Below, one piece after another: positions 26,050 through 33,361 of a stretch of 64,000 nt of DNA. The first letter of the stretch is position 1. Every line of letters starts with the position of its first letter. The DNA is from Photorhabdus laumondii subsp. laumondii (lineage in GTDB: Bacteria > Pseudomonadota > Gammaproteobacteria > Enterobacterales > Enterobacteriaceae): contig NZ_CP024901.1 in the NCBI RefSeq assembly GCF_003343245.1, forward strand, positions 3,782,001-3,846,000. The letters run 5' to 3'. A model generated the notes under the pieces. The model was not told the origin of the DNA. It was given only the letters and a program-made list of their open reading frames with translations, and made no database searches. Made by a program: the position numbers and the translations under genes.

Positions 26050-26736
26050 ATGAACAAAATTAATAAGGTAGATATTTCACCTTCAGTTATTAACACCATG
26101 CAGCAAAGTAATGAACCTTGGGGGATCAAAGATAAAAATTCATGTTTTATTTATGGTAATTTAGCGCTTAAGCATATCCAGAATCTTCCAGATTCATTTG
26201 ATTATGAAGGGCAATATGATGATGAAATTCCCTGGGATGGAGCGGGGTTTGCAAAAGAATTTGTTATTCACGATAAAACTGTAATGGAGAAAGACTCAAG
26301 AGTATGTTCGCTTGAAACACATATGTTCGGGAAAGATAATTTTCTTTCATCTTATTTCCAAGAAAAATATCCATTCTATAATGATGATAACGAATGTGTC
26401 GGTACCATGTTCCACGGATGGAAAGCTCAGGATTTCTCATTTACCCGTCTATTTTATGGGAAACTACCATCATCTATTCTGTTCTCTCCACCAACCGATA
26501 TATTTACGAAACGGGAATGGGATGTTATTTTCCTCATGTTACATAAGTATACCAGTAAACAAATCGGTAGGATGTTAAATATCTCCTATCGTACGGTTGA
26601 AAGCCATTTCTCACGAATATATAAACGAATTGGTGTTCATTCCAGTCGTCAATTAGAAGACTATTGTCGCACGAATGACTATGACCTCTACGTGCCAGAG
26701 AGATTTGTGAAACGGAAAAGCAAAATGTTTTCTTAG
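26050..26736 (+). CDS. PAS4-LuxR solo regulator
   Basis: 228 residues; AGGATCTC lies upstream of the ATG. PAS4-type N-terminus with QQSNEPWGIKDKNSCFIYGN, and a LuxR/GerE helix-turn-helix near the C-terminus with FTKREWDVIFLMLHKYTSKQ, IGRMLNISYRTVESHFSRIY and KRIGVHSSRQLEDYC. The key Glu of the REW motif and the TVE-H recognition residues are intact, so it should bind DNA. No AHL-binding domain and no luxI gene are present; the ligand of the PAS4 domain is unknown. Co-directional with the flanking regulators and probably the best-preserved member of the cluster with the third. Confidence 0.9.
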   Translation: MNKINKVDISPSVINTMQQSNEPWGIKDKNSCFIYGNLALKHIQNLPDSFDYEGQYDDEIPWDGAGFAKEFVIHDKTVMEKDSRVCSLETHMFGKDNFLSSYFQEKYPFYNDDNECVGTMFHGWKAQDFSFTRLFYGKLPSSILFSPPTDIFTKREWDVIFLMLHKYTSKQIGRMLNISYRTVESHFSRIYKRIGVHSSRQLEDYCRTNDYDLYVPERFVKRKSKMFS

Positions 26737-26760
26737 GCGCTAAATCACAACGAAATTTTC

Positions 26761-26936
26761 ATGAAGAAGAACTATGCAATATCACCTCAGATTGTCAATA
26801 CAATGGATAATGAATTGTAGAGGAGTAAAAGATAGTTCTTCATGTTTTATTTACGGCAATCCAGCAACAAAATAATTTATTCATAATCTTGAAAAATCAT
26901 TCGATTGCAGAAAGCTTTATAATCATGAAATCATAT
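26761..26936 (+). pseudogene. Remnant of a fourth PAS4-LuxR solo
   Basis: Starts ATGAAGAAGAACTATGC and reads KKNYAISPQIVNTMDNEL before a stop. One extra base then shifts the frame; the DNA continues to match the next gene (AAAAGATAGTTCTTCA, then a CAGCAACAAAA stretch with a further stop) until about 26936. It is the 5' third of a copy closely related to the gene at 27049. The sensor N-terminus survives only as decayed DNA and the helix-turn-helix part is gone. Confidence 0.85.
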
Positions 26937-27048
26937 AACACTAGAAAATTCTTATGAAAAACATCAATTTTATCGCTATATCTCAGAAAGCGCTAGGGAA
27001 TCTCAAAGTAGAATGTTCATTCAAGCTGAAAATTTTCAAGGAGTCTTT

Positions 27049-27717
27049 ATGAAGAACTATATAATATCACCTCAAATTATCAACACGATGGAAATCAGCA
27101 ATGAGCCGTGGGGAATAAAAGATAGTTCTTCAAATTTCATTTATGGTAACTCAGCAACAAAGAAATATATTCATAATTTTAAAGCCTCATTTAATTATGA
27201 TGGGCTTTATGATCATGAACTCCCTTGGAACGGCGCTGAATTTGCTAAGGAATTTATTATTCAAGACAGAATGGTCATGGCAAAAGAACAGAGAATATGT
27301 TCAGTTGAAACACATATATTCGGACAAGATCAAATCCTGTCATCTTACTTTTGTGAAAAATTGCCTTTTTATCATGAAGATGGAAATTGTATCGGCGTCA
27401 TGTATCATTGTTGGGAAGCCAAAAGCTACTCATTAGCCAGCCTACATCAATATTATAAAGAACTACCGACATCCATTATACTTCAACCACCAAGCGATAT
27501 TTTTACGCCACGTGAATGGGATATCATTTTTTTCTTTTTACAAAAATACACCAGGCAACAAATTAAACAGATATTAAATATTGCTTATCGCACCATTGAA
27601 ACCTATATGGCTCAGATATATAAAAAGATAGGAATTCATTCTAGCCAACAACTGGAAGAATACTGTTTAGCGAATAATTTTCATCATTATGTACCAGAAA
27701 AATTCTTATTGTCATAG
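27049..27717 (+). CDS. PAS4-LuxR solo regulator
   Basis: 222 residues from the ATG at 27049 (AAGGAG six bases upstream; the frame can be extended to 27013 but without a ribosome site). PAS4-type sensor with EISNEPWGIKDSSSNFIYGN, then FTPREWDIIFFFLQKYTRQQ, IKQILNIAYRTIETYMAQIY and KKIGIHSSQQLEEYC of the LuxR helix-turn-helix. The usual ISxRTVExH is ...AYRTIETY, with Tyr for His. Very close to the remnant just upstream, which points to local tandem duplication. It converges with the T6SS gene cluster. Confidence 0.88.
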   Translation: MKNYIISPQIINTMEISNEPWGIKDSSSNFIYGNSATKKYIHNFKASFNYDGLYDHELPWNGAEFAKEFIIQDRMVMAKEQRICSVETHIFGQDQILSSYFCEKLPFYHEDGNCIGVMYHCWEAKSYSLASLHQYYKELPTSIILQPPSDIFTPREWDIIFFFLQKYTRQQIKQILNIAYRTIETYMAQIYKKIGIHSSQQLEEYCLANNFHHYVPEKFLLS

Positions 27718-27784
27718 CAATTTTATTATTAAACTCTTCTGCTCCTGACAATAATATTCAATCTGGATTGACCAGAAGAAATAA

Positions 27785-27815
27785 CGGTAGCCTTGATCTA
27801 TTAATAAGGCTACCG
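27785..27815 (+). terminator. Hairpin after the LuxR-solo cluster
   Basis: Perfect 10-bp stem CGGTAGCCTT/AAGGCTACCG with an 11-base loop, 68 bp after the last LuxR stop. No T-run follows, so termination strength is uncertain, but no other gene needs it. Confidence 0.55.
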
Positions 27816-27928
27816 CTGAAACAACATCATTAATTTCATTATGGAAAAACGAATTAAAATAATTTCGCTCTATTTTTTATTTAAAAATTTATTTACTCCG
27901 ATATTGAAAAATAACACCAGAAATTTCC

Positions 27929-28024
27929 AAGCAAGGGAGAGAATCCCCGGGAGCATAGCAAACTATGTGACCGGGGTGAGCGAGTGCGGCCAACAAAGAG
28001 GCAACTTGAAAGATGACGGGTATA
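27929..28024 (+). repeat. Truncated ERIC element between convergent genes
   Basis: Matches the right three quarters of ERIC, from CAAGGGAGAGAATCCCCGGG through CCGGGGTGAGCGAG to GACGGGTATA. The left arm (TATACCC...CATCGCGGCGG) is replaced by unrelated AT-rich DNA. It lies 17 bp beyond the tssE stop, at the convergent end of the T6SS cluster. Confidence 0.85.
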
Positions 28025-28041
28025 GCTCAACAGCAATAATG

Positions 28042-28470
28042 CTAATCCACATACCCTTGCTGGCGTAAATGGCGGATCAACACATTCCCTTCCGGTACAA
28101 ACTCAGTGCTGAAACGCACCAGCCCCACACCTTTGAGTTCAGCATTGATGTCATAACGCAGATGCCCCGGTGCCAGCTCCGGCAATAACGTGATATCAAC
28201 TCGTTTCAAACGCGGTTCATAAGTCAACAAGGTATGTTCAATCGTCGAGATCAAGCGCTGTGACGACGTAGGCAACCCTCGCAGAATAGTGTTGAGATCA
28301 GGCAGGCCATAATCGGGCAGATGGGTAAGCGAACCGGCACGACTATTGAGGATACGCTGCATATTGTCTAATACCGACAAAATAACTTGCTCTTCTTCAC
28401 TCACCTGATGCAACTCCAGACCGCAATTAAAATTGCCGAAAAGGCTTTCATACAGAGAAGGTTTTTTCAT
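28042..28470 (-). CDS. tssE: T6SS baseplate protein TssE (gp25-like)
   Basis: 142 residues of the gp25/lysozyme-like baseplate family: start PSLYESLFGNF, then SVLDNMQRILNSRAGSL, YGLPDLNTILRG, and a C-terminal FSTEFVPEG. TssE joins TssF, TssG and TssK in the wedge from which the sheath grows; it has no lysozyme activity. GGGGTGAG lies upstream of the ATG, four bases after the tssJ stop. Last gene of the long T6SS unit; an ERIC fragment follows. Confidence 0.93.
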   Translation of the reverse strand: MKKPSLYESLFGNFNCGLELHQVSEEEQVILSVLDNMQRILNSRAGSLTHLPDYGLPDLNTILRGLPTSSQRLISTIEHTLLTYEPRLKRVDITLLPELAPGHLRYDINAELKGVGLVRFSTEFVPEGNVLIRHLRQQGYVD

Positions 28471-28474
28471 TTAC

Positions 28475-29014
28475 TCACCCCTTTTCAGGTAATAAAGTCA
28501 AGCCACCGGCATTAAGCGCAATAATACGAGGACTATCTGGTAACAACTCGTTGCGTTTTATGATCCGACGCCAAGTCCCTTTGGCTACATCGGGGTTTCT
28601 GAATAATCCCACCACCGCCACATATTTCGCCTGCGCCGCCATCGGCATATCAAGCGATGCGTGACTACCCGGTTTCACCACTACCTCTTCACTCGCCAGA
28701 CAATCAGCGCCCAGTATCCGGTCGCCGTCATCCAACAAATCCGCATAATCCACCTTTTTTATAGCGTTGTTATCCCGCAACTGATAAACCCGAACTAATG
28801 CCGGAACGGACAGAGCAACACTTTCTCCCGTGTCGGTATTAACCGCTGCCCGTGGAATAAAATCCAGATGCAACGTTTTCACCCGCTTATGAAAAAAGGA
28901 CCGGGTGGCCGCTGCCGTGCCATCAGTCACGGTCTGAGTCAGACCACAGCCTGTCAGTAGTAATGCTATCGTCGCCATTACCGGCACCATTTTATAAAAA
29001 GGGATAGTTAACAT
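28475..29014 (-). CDS. tssJ: T6SS outer-membrane lipoprotein TssJ
   Basis: 179 residues with a lipoprotein signal ending in LLLTGC, so Cys23 should be acylated. The mature part is a small beta protein; RVYQLRDNNAIKKVDYADLL is the typical TssJ region where a loop contacts the TssM periplasmic domain. TssJ anchors the TssJLM membrane complex to the outer membrane. GGGGGAG four bases before the ATG supports this start, which overlaps the tssG end by 23 bases; an alternative start at residue 9 would still give a signal peptide. Confidence 0.92.
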   Translation of the reverse strand: MLTIPFYKMVPVMATIALLLTGCGLTQTVTDGTAAATRSFFHKRVKTLHLDFIPRAAVNTDTGESVALSVPALVRVYQLRDNNAIKKVDYADLLDDGDRILGADCLASEEVVVKPGSHASLDMPMAAQAKYVAVVGLFRNPDVAKGTWRRIIKRNELLPDSPRIIALNAGGLTLLPEKG

Positions 29015-30044
29015 AATCTCCCCCTTTGTCTTGATTGCTGTCTGGTGATATCCCCTGATAACACCCCAAATTCACCGTAATGTTGTCAGGCACTGCTAGC
29101 TGATGATTTTCAGCCTTTAACCCTAATACTCCTGTTAGCCCTAACCGAACAGGCTGACCACCTAGCAGCGGTGGCGGTAATATTCGGGTCGGCAGAGTCA
29201 GTTGCAATCTGGCTTGGTATCGCCAGCCTAAATAAACCCGTAACAACACCAAAAAATCAGTGTGCAACTGCCCGCCCGGCAACCAGCCCCACGCTTCATC
29301 CGGGCAATCGGTATGCAGCGCCAGCAATAACTGGCTATTGATATCAGTGCCCATTCTGCCTAGCACGGTACGCTGCGAGAGGGAAATTCGGTGAGTGTCT
29401 GAAAGATTCGCCGGTTGCATCAGATGGATCTGTCGCGGGCAAGCAGGTGTCACCACGATCCGGGTTTGCGGTGCCAACAATGCCACCAGCGCCGATACGC
29501 CTTCAGCGGTTCGAGTTGGCAGACGCATAACACTGAGCAGCGCCAGAAAACGGGACATCGGCGTGGCAATCTGTTGCTGACTACCCGGTATCCCTAAGCC
29601 AATCAATCCGAGCAGACATTGGGAGGTTCTATCGGTTCCTCCGGTAGCAAAAGTTGCCGGATAGGAGTATTTACGCCAGATACGATAAAACTGGGTGAAC
29701 ATCCGGTGGTTAAAAATATCCAGAAAGGCTTCGATAGTTTCATTCCCTTCCCTTTGCTGAACGATATCGTTCAGGTAAGCGGTTGGCAACGAAGAATCTA
29801 CTCCATACAGTCCCATAAAGTTTGTTCTGGCTGTCGGTGGACGCTCTGGATGTTCACTGTCAGTTTCTATCGCTTTCAATTCACTGGCGGGAAATCCCAG
29901 ACCAGGATGAGGCCGCAAACGTATCGCATCATCAACCGGATTTTCCGTACTCCCCAGAGGCGGCCGATCAGGAACTGCACGTTCAATCATCTGACAGAAT
30001 TGGTAGAAATCGAGTGTCGAAATCTCCGATTCCAGTATTGCCAT
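28992..30044 (-). CDS. tssG: T6SS baseplate protein TssG
   Basis: 350 residues if started at the ATG at 30044, which shares a base with the tssF stop (TGATG); a frame upstream to 30080 would add 12 residues inside tssF. Family features: DFYQFCQMIERAVPDRPPLG near the start, the conserved RLRPHPGLGFPASEL, and LLRVYLGWRYQARLQLTLP near the end. TssG binds two TssF copies and TssE to form the baseplate wedge. Translationally coupled to tssF and overlapping tssJ. Confidence 0.93.
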   Translation of the reverse strand: MAILESEISTLDFYQFCQMIERAVPDRPPLGSTENPVDDAIRLRPHPGLGFPASELKAIETDSEHPERPPTARTNFMGLYGVDSSLPTAYLNDIVQQREGNETIEAFLDIFNHRMFTQFYRIWRKYSYPATFATGGTDRTSQCLLGLIGLGIPGSQQQIATPMSRFLALLSVMRLPTRTAEGVSALVALLAPQTRIVVTPACPRQIHLMQPANLSDTHRISLSQRTVLGRMGTDINSQLLLALHTDCPDEAWGWLPGGQLHTDFLVLLRVYLGWRYQARLQLTLPTRILPPPLLGGQPVRLGLTGVLGLKAENHQLAVPDNITVNLGCYQGISPDSNQDKGGDYVNYPFL

Positions 30045-31804
30045 CAACCGGGAATGTTCTGACAGTGTTGTTCTTCCCATAACAGTCGTTCCCCCGTAGG
30101 TTGTAAAATCAGCGTAAGTCGGTTAAACAGATGAATATCGGTGTACAAGGCAAAGAAGCGGCTGAGCATTTCGCCAAACAAGCAGATATCACCGGCACCT
30201 GCAAAGCCGTTGCTATCCAATGTCACTTCAATGTGCACGCCCCGCCGCAAACTTCCCTGCTCAAATCGCTCAATCAGCGAATGCTTCACCGCGACAATCG
30301 CCTCCAGACGGCGATAGTTCATCTCATTGTCGGACCAGTCATACAGGGCTAATGTCCCGCGTAGCACTTCCGGGTTATCCATCATGCTAAGAAAGTTAGA
30401 ACCCAGATGGCTGAGCACTCGCCAGTGGAAACGGTCCCGATTGGGTGGATAACAGGGCAATGTCGGTTCACACAGGTTACGTACCGTAAATTCCGCCAAC
30501 GGAGGATTAACGGCGGTATTCAACAGCGTATCCTGCAACGCCCTACGCGGCAGTTGACCATTAGTGCCAGTCAACGTGAGAGATAAGATATCTTCTTCGT
30601 CCAGTTCATTATCATCAAAATCCGCTCCACCCAGAATAATCCAGGTGTCACACAGACCTGATGGCCCGCGTTTCACACGGGTATGGAAGTAGCACTCCGG
30701 TGCATCATGGCGCAACATGCCGCCTTTATGACGGAAACTACTGAACGGCACATACTGATGGCCCTCGCGTTTCGAAGAAGACACCTCATCCACGGAATAA
30801 ACCTCGGTATGCCCATCCTGATAGCGGACCGGATACAGCAAATACTCAGTTTGCAACGGTGCCAGTTGAAGCGGATCGGATTCCAACCGAAACAGATTAA
30901 TCACCGGGGTACAGTGCAAACGGATATGCTCGGCAGAAAATGGCAAATCAAAGGGCCAACTTTCACGCAGAACCACATCCAGCTCAAACCACGGCGTTCT
31001 CTCGGGGAGAGTCAACTTTTCCAGCCCACAGAGCGTAACAAACATAAACTTTTCACGGAAAGTGAAATACTCCAGCAGTAGTTGATAACCACTGAACGAA
31101 CTTTCCCCTTTCGGCCATAACCTTTCCTCTTCGCCAAACCCCATTGGTGAGAATCGGCCGTCAAATGGCTGACGATCGGGCTGACCGGGTAAACGCAGGT
31201 AAAGCTGTTGGGTTTGCAGCGTAAACGCTCGATGTAACGCATAGGCCAGCGGACTGTCAGCACTGAGATACAGCGGTAAACAGCTCAAATCAATTTGGTG
31301 CCAGTCCACCAGTGTTCCACAGTCAAAACGCAATCGAATCACGGAACGCCCATTCGGTTCCTCTTGCAGGGAAGCGTCGGTCAGTGCCAGAGGCAGTAAC
31401 TGGACCGCCTGAGTTGTGGTATAACGACACCGAGTCTTGCTTGGGCCGATCGGTTGCGAAAGGATCTCAAAACCCTTTTTCACCTGTACCGAATTTTTCA
31501 ACTGTGCCCAATCCATCCCAAATTCAACAATGGAAAGGGACGGAATCGTGCGTAGGTAATGCGGCCACAACAAACTAACCAGCCCTTCCGTCAACTCCGG
31601 CAAGTCATCATCCAGCTTCTCACGCAGACTCCCGATCATAAAAGCAAAGCCTTCAAACAGACGCTCCACAAAAGGATCACGCATAACGATTTTATCCAGA
31701 TTAAGCGCGGCTGCTCGGTCAGGATGGGCCTTAGCAAACTCTCTGCCTGCTTCACGCAGATAGCGCATTTCTGCCTCATAATAGCGCAGGGTTAAATCAT
31801 CCAT
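30044..31804 (-). CDS. tssF: T6SS baseplate protein TssF
   Basis: 586 residues from MDDLTLRYYEAEMRYLREAG, the classic TssF start, with GGAGGA upstream; a five-codon longer frame exists but lacks the site. Further family marks are FAKAHPDRAAALNLD, DPFVERLFEGFAFMIGSLRE, KLDDDLPELTEGLVSLLWPH and a C-terminal TEVTLDSNGFAGAGD-like region (VTLDSNGFAGAGDICLFGEM). Part of the gp6/gp7-like baseplate wedge. It begins the block of structural genes; the genes upstream are effector cargo, with a 240-bp gap before it where an internal promoter could lie. Confidence 0.95.
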   Translation of the reverse strand: MDDLTLRYYEAEMRYLREAGREFAKAHPDRAAALNLDKIVMRDPFVERLFEGFAFMIGSLREKLDDDLPELTEGLVSLLWPHYLRTIPSLSIVEFGMDWAQLKNSVQVKKGFEILSQPIGPSKTRCRYTTTQAVQLLPLALTDASLQEEPNGRSVIRLRFDCGTLVDWHQIDLSCLPLYLSADSPLAYALHRAFTLQTQQLYLRLPGQPDRQPFDGRFSPMGFGEEERLWPKGESSFSGYQLLLEYFTFREKFMFVTLCGLEKLTLPERTPWFELDVVLRESWPFDLPFSAEHIRLHCTPVINLFRLESDPLQLAPLQTEYLLYPVRYQDGHTEVYSVDEVSSSKREGHQYVPFSSFRHKGGMLRHDAPECYFHTRVKRGPSGLCDTWIILGGADFDDNELDEEDILSLTLTGTNGQLPRRALQDTLLNTAVNPPLAEFTVRNLCEPTLPCYPPNRDRFHWRVLSHLGSNFLSMMDNPEVLRGTLALYDWSDNEMNYRRLEAIVAVKHSLIERFEQGSLRRGVHIEVTLDSNGFAGAGDICLFGEMLSRFFALYTDIHLFNRLTLILQPTGERLLWEEQHCQNIPG

Positions 31805-32043
31805 AGGATGGTCCTCCAAAAAAGTTATTAAAAAATATCGTTTCCCGTTCAGAATAAATAATCAGAAGGGAAGTAAAATAGTAGAGAAAAATAGCTGTAA
31901 TCTGATATCACCTAAAAAAAATAATGCCAGACATAACGATATTCTCTATTTTATTGCCAGAGCAATCACACAATAAGCAATTAATATTCAAAGGCAATAC
32001 TTCATATCGAAATACCTTGCTATTGATGTTGAAATTATTGCCA

Positions 32044-32277
32044 TTAACCAAAATGGTCACATAAAAAACCGAACAACATGATAACGGCGGAGGTCACACC
32101 AATAACCAAGACACTCATCAATAACACACCAGGAATTAAAAAAAACACAATTTTATATTTTTTCCACCCACCACGTTTAACTATCCGACAAATGATAAGT
32201 ATATCAACAAACAATATTACCGGACTTAAAAACAACATATGAATCAAAAAAAACACTGGAAAAATAAACCATAACAC
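32044..32277 (-). CDS. Small two-TM membrane protein next to tli4-like gene
   Basis: 77 residues, probably starting at GTG 32277 (GAGAGG six bases upstream). Two hydrophobic stretches (residues ~1-30 and ~45-70) flank a basic loop, RIVKRGGWKKY. It resembles the small protein at 42406-42627: both have an ILxxDxxxxxRIxK element and both lie immediately downstream of a tli4-family gene. It may help immunity in the inner membrane or be an accessory of unknown role; not a family I can name. Confidence 0.6.
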   Translation of the reverse strand: MLWFIFPVFFLIHMLFLSPVILFVDILIICRIVKRGGWKKYKIVFFLIPGVLLMSVLVIGVTSAVIMLFGFLCDHFG

Positions 32278-32330
32278 ATTGGACCTCTCATTAGTGAATT
32301 ATTTAAAACACTCACTCTCTCACTTTATTA

Positions 32331-33314
32331 CTATTCGAAAGCATCCGGTCCTCTACGAAAAGTTTTCGTTATTGCATCCCAAAACATGATCAATTCATCT
32401 TCGCTATATGGCGTTGCAGGTAACTGATAATTCATTAACATAATAACAACACAGATTTTTTTATCATCCAACATCATATCATTTGCAATAAAATCAAATT
32501 GATAACGCGGGCTATTGTCAAAAGATTGCAGACCTACTGCTAATAACTCCTCCCCATAAATCCCATTTATTTCTCTTTCCCCCTTTCTTATTATCTTGCC
32601 ATAATTAATAAACCAATCCCTTTCAACCTCACTAATACGTTCAAGTAAAGTGCCTTCCCCTTTAAGGTCATTAATGATTTCAACACTGAGCGTAAAATTG
32701 TCATCCTGATTTCCTTGATAGACAAACTTTATACTTTCTTTTTCATCATTATAGTCGGCAATAAAACCGTCAGGGATACAGATTCCTGCCACTGTCGGAA
32801 TATCGCTATCCTTTCTGCCGCTGACTCTGGTAATTAGCCTTTGCATTTTGTCCAGAGTTTGAGAAAGCATTTTATATTGGCTTTCATTCAATCCGGATTT
32901 TATATAACGGTCCTTTGAATAACTGTATTTATCATCTGATATTTCTGTAAACTTCATTTCTATAATAAAAGCCACCCCATTATCATATAAATGGGCTTCT
33001 AATACTCGGGAAAAACCGGGTTCACTGACACTATTATTTCTGTCAAAAATCACGCCATATAAGTTTCCCTGGAGGTGATAAATCTTCTTTAAAAAGGGCA
33101 GATCTTTCGGATCGGTAGTCTTAGTCGTCCTCAATTTTTGCTCTCTTATCTCGATCCGCTGTTCAAATGCGGATAAATGCGTACGCTTGGTTTCTATTTT
33201 TGCCTCACCAATAAATATCTCATTATTGATGATGTTTTCAAATGCCAAGGGAATATCAATCAGATAATGCCCGATACAACGAGTCTGCATATTGGCTAAT
33301 ATTTCAGTTTTCAT
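32331..33314 (-). CDS. Tli4-family T6SS immunity-like protein without a visible export signal
   Basis: 327 residues, similar throughout to the Tli4 protein at 42727-43833: NMQTRCIGHYLIDIPLAFEN here versus NMQPHCVGRYLIDLPAGFGN there, also FIGEAKIET, RVLEAHLYDNGVAFI and TPYSEDELIMFWDAITKTFR. Tli4 proteins neutralise Tle4-type lipases in the periplasm. This copy lacks the N-terminal membrane anchor of its paralogue; an in-frame TAA directly precedes the ATG. It is not beside a Tle4 gene but follows a Tle1 lipase gene, coupled through a 16-codon mini-frame whose TGA overlaps its ATG. It may be an orphan immunity gene disabled by loss of its signal, or a cytoplasmic relative with a new role. Confidence 0.8.
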   Translation of the reverse strand: MKTEILANMQTRCIGHYLIDIPLAFENIINNEIFIGEAKIETKRTHLSAFEQRIEIREQKLRTTKTTDPKDLPFLKKIYHLQGNLYGVIFDRNNSVSEPGFSRVLEAHLYDNGVAFIIEMKFTEISDDKYSYSKDRYIKSGLNESQYKMLSQTLDKMQRLITRVSGRKDSDIPTVAGICIPDGFIADYNDEKESIKFVYQGNQDDNFTLSVEIINDLKGEGTLLERISEVERDWFINYGKIIRKGEREINGIYGEELLAVGLQSFDNSPRYQFDFIANDMMLDDKKICVVIMLMNYQLPATPYSEDELIMFWDAITKTFRRGPDAFE

Positions 33315-33361
33315 TTAATTTTCCTTTTTAGGTTAAAACAAAGTAATATTACGTTTTTCAT
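33311..33361 (-). pseudogene. PAAR gene start fragment (16-codon mini-frame)
   Basis: Overlaps the tle1 stop (ATGA), exactly as the intact PAAR gene does at 53583. The first five codons, MKNVI, are the same as in that gene. Then the sequence becomes unrelated (LLCFNLKRKIK, stop), and its stop overlaps the ATG of the Tli4-like gene. It marks a recombination joint at about 33347 where the PAAR gene was replaced. Confidence 0.75.
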
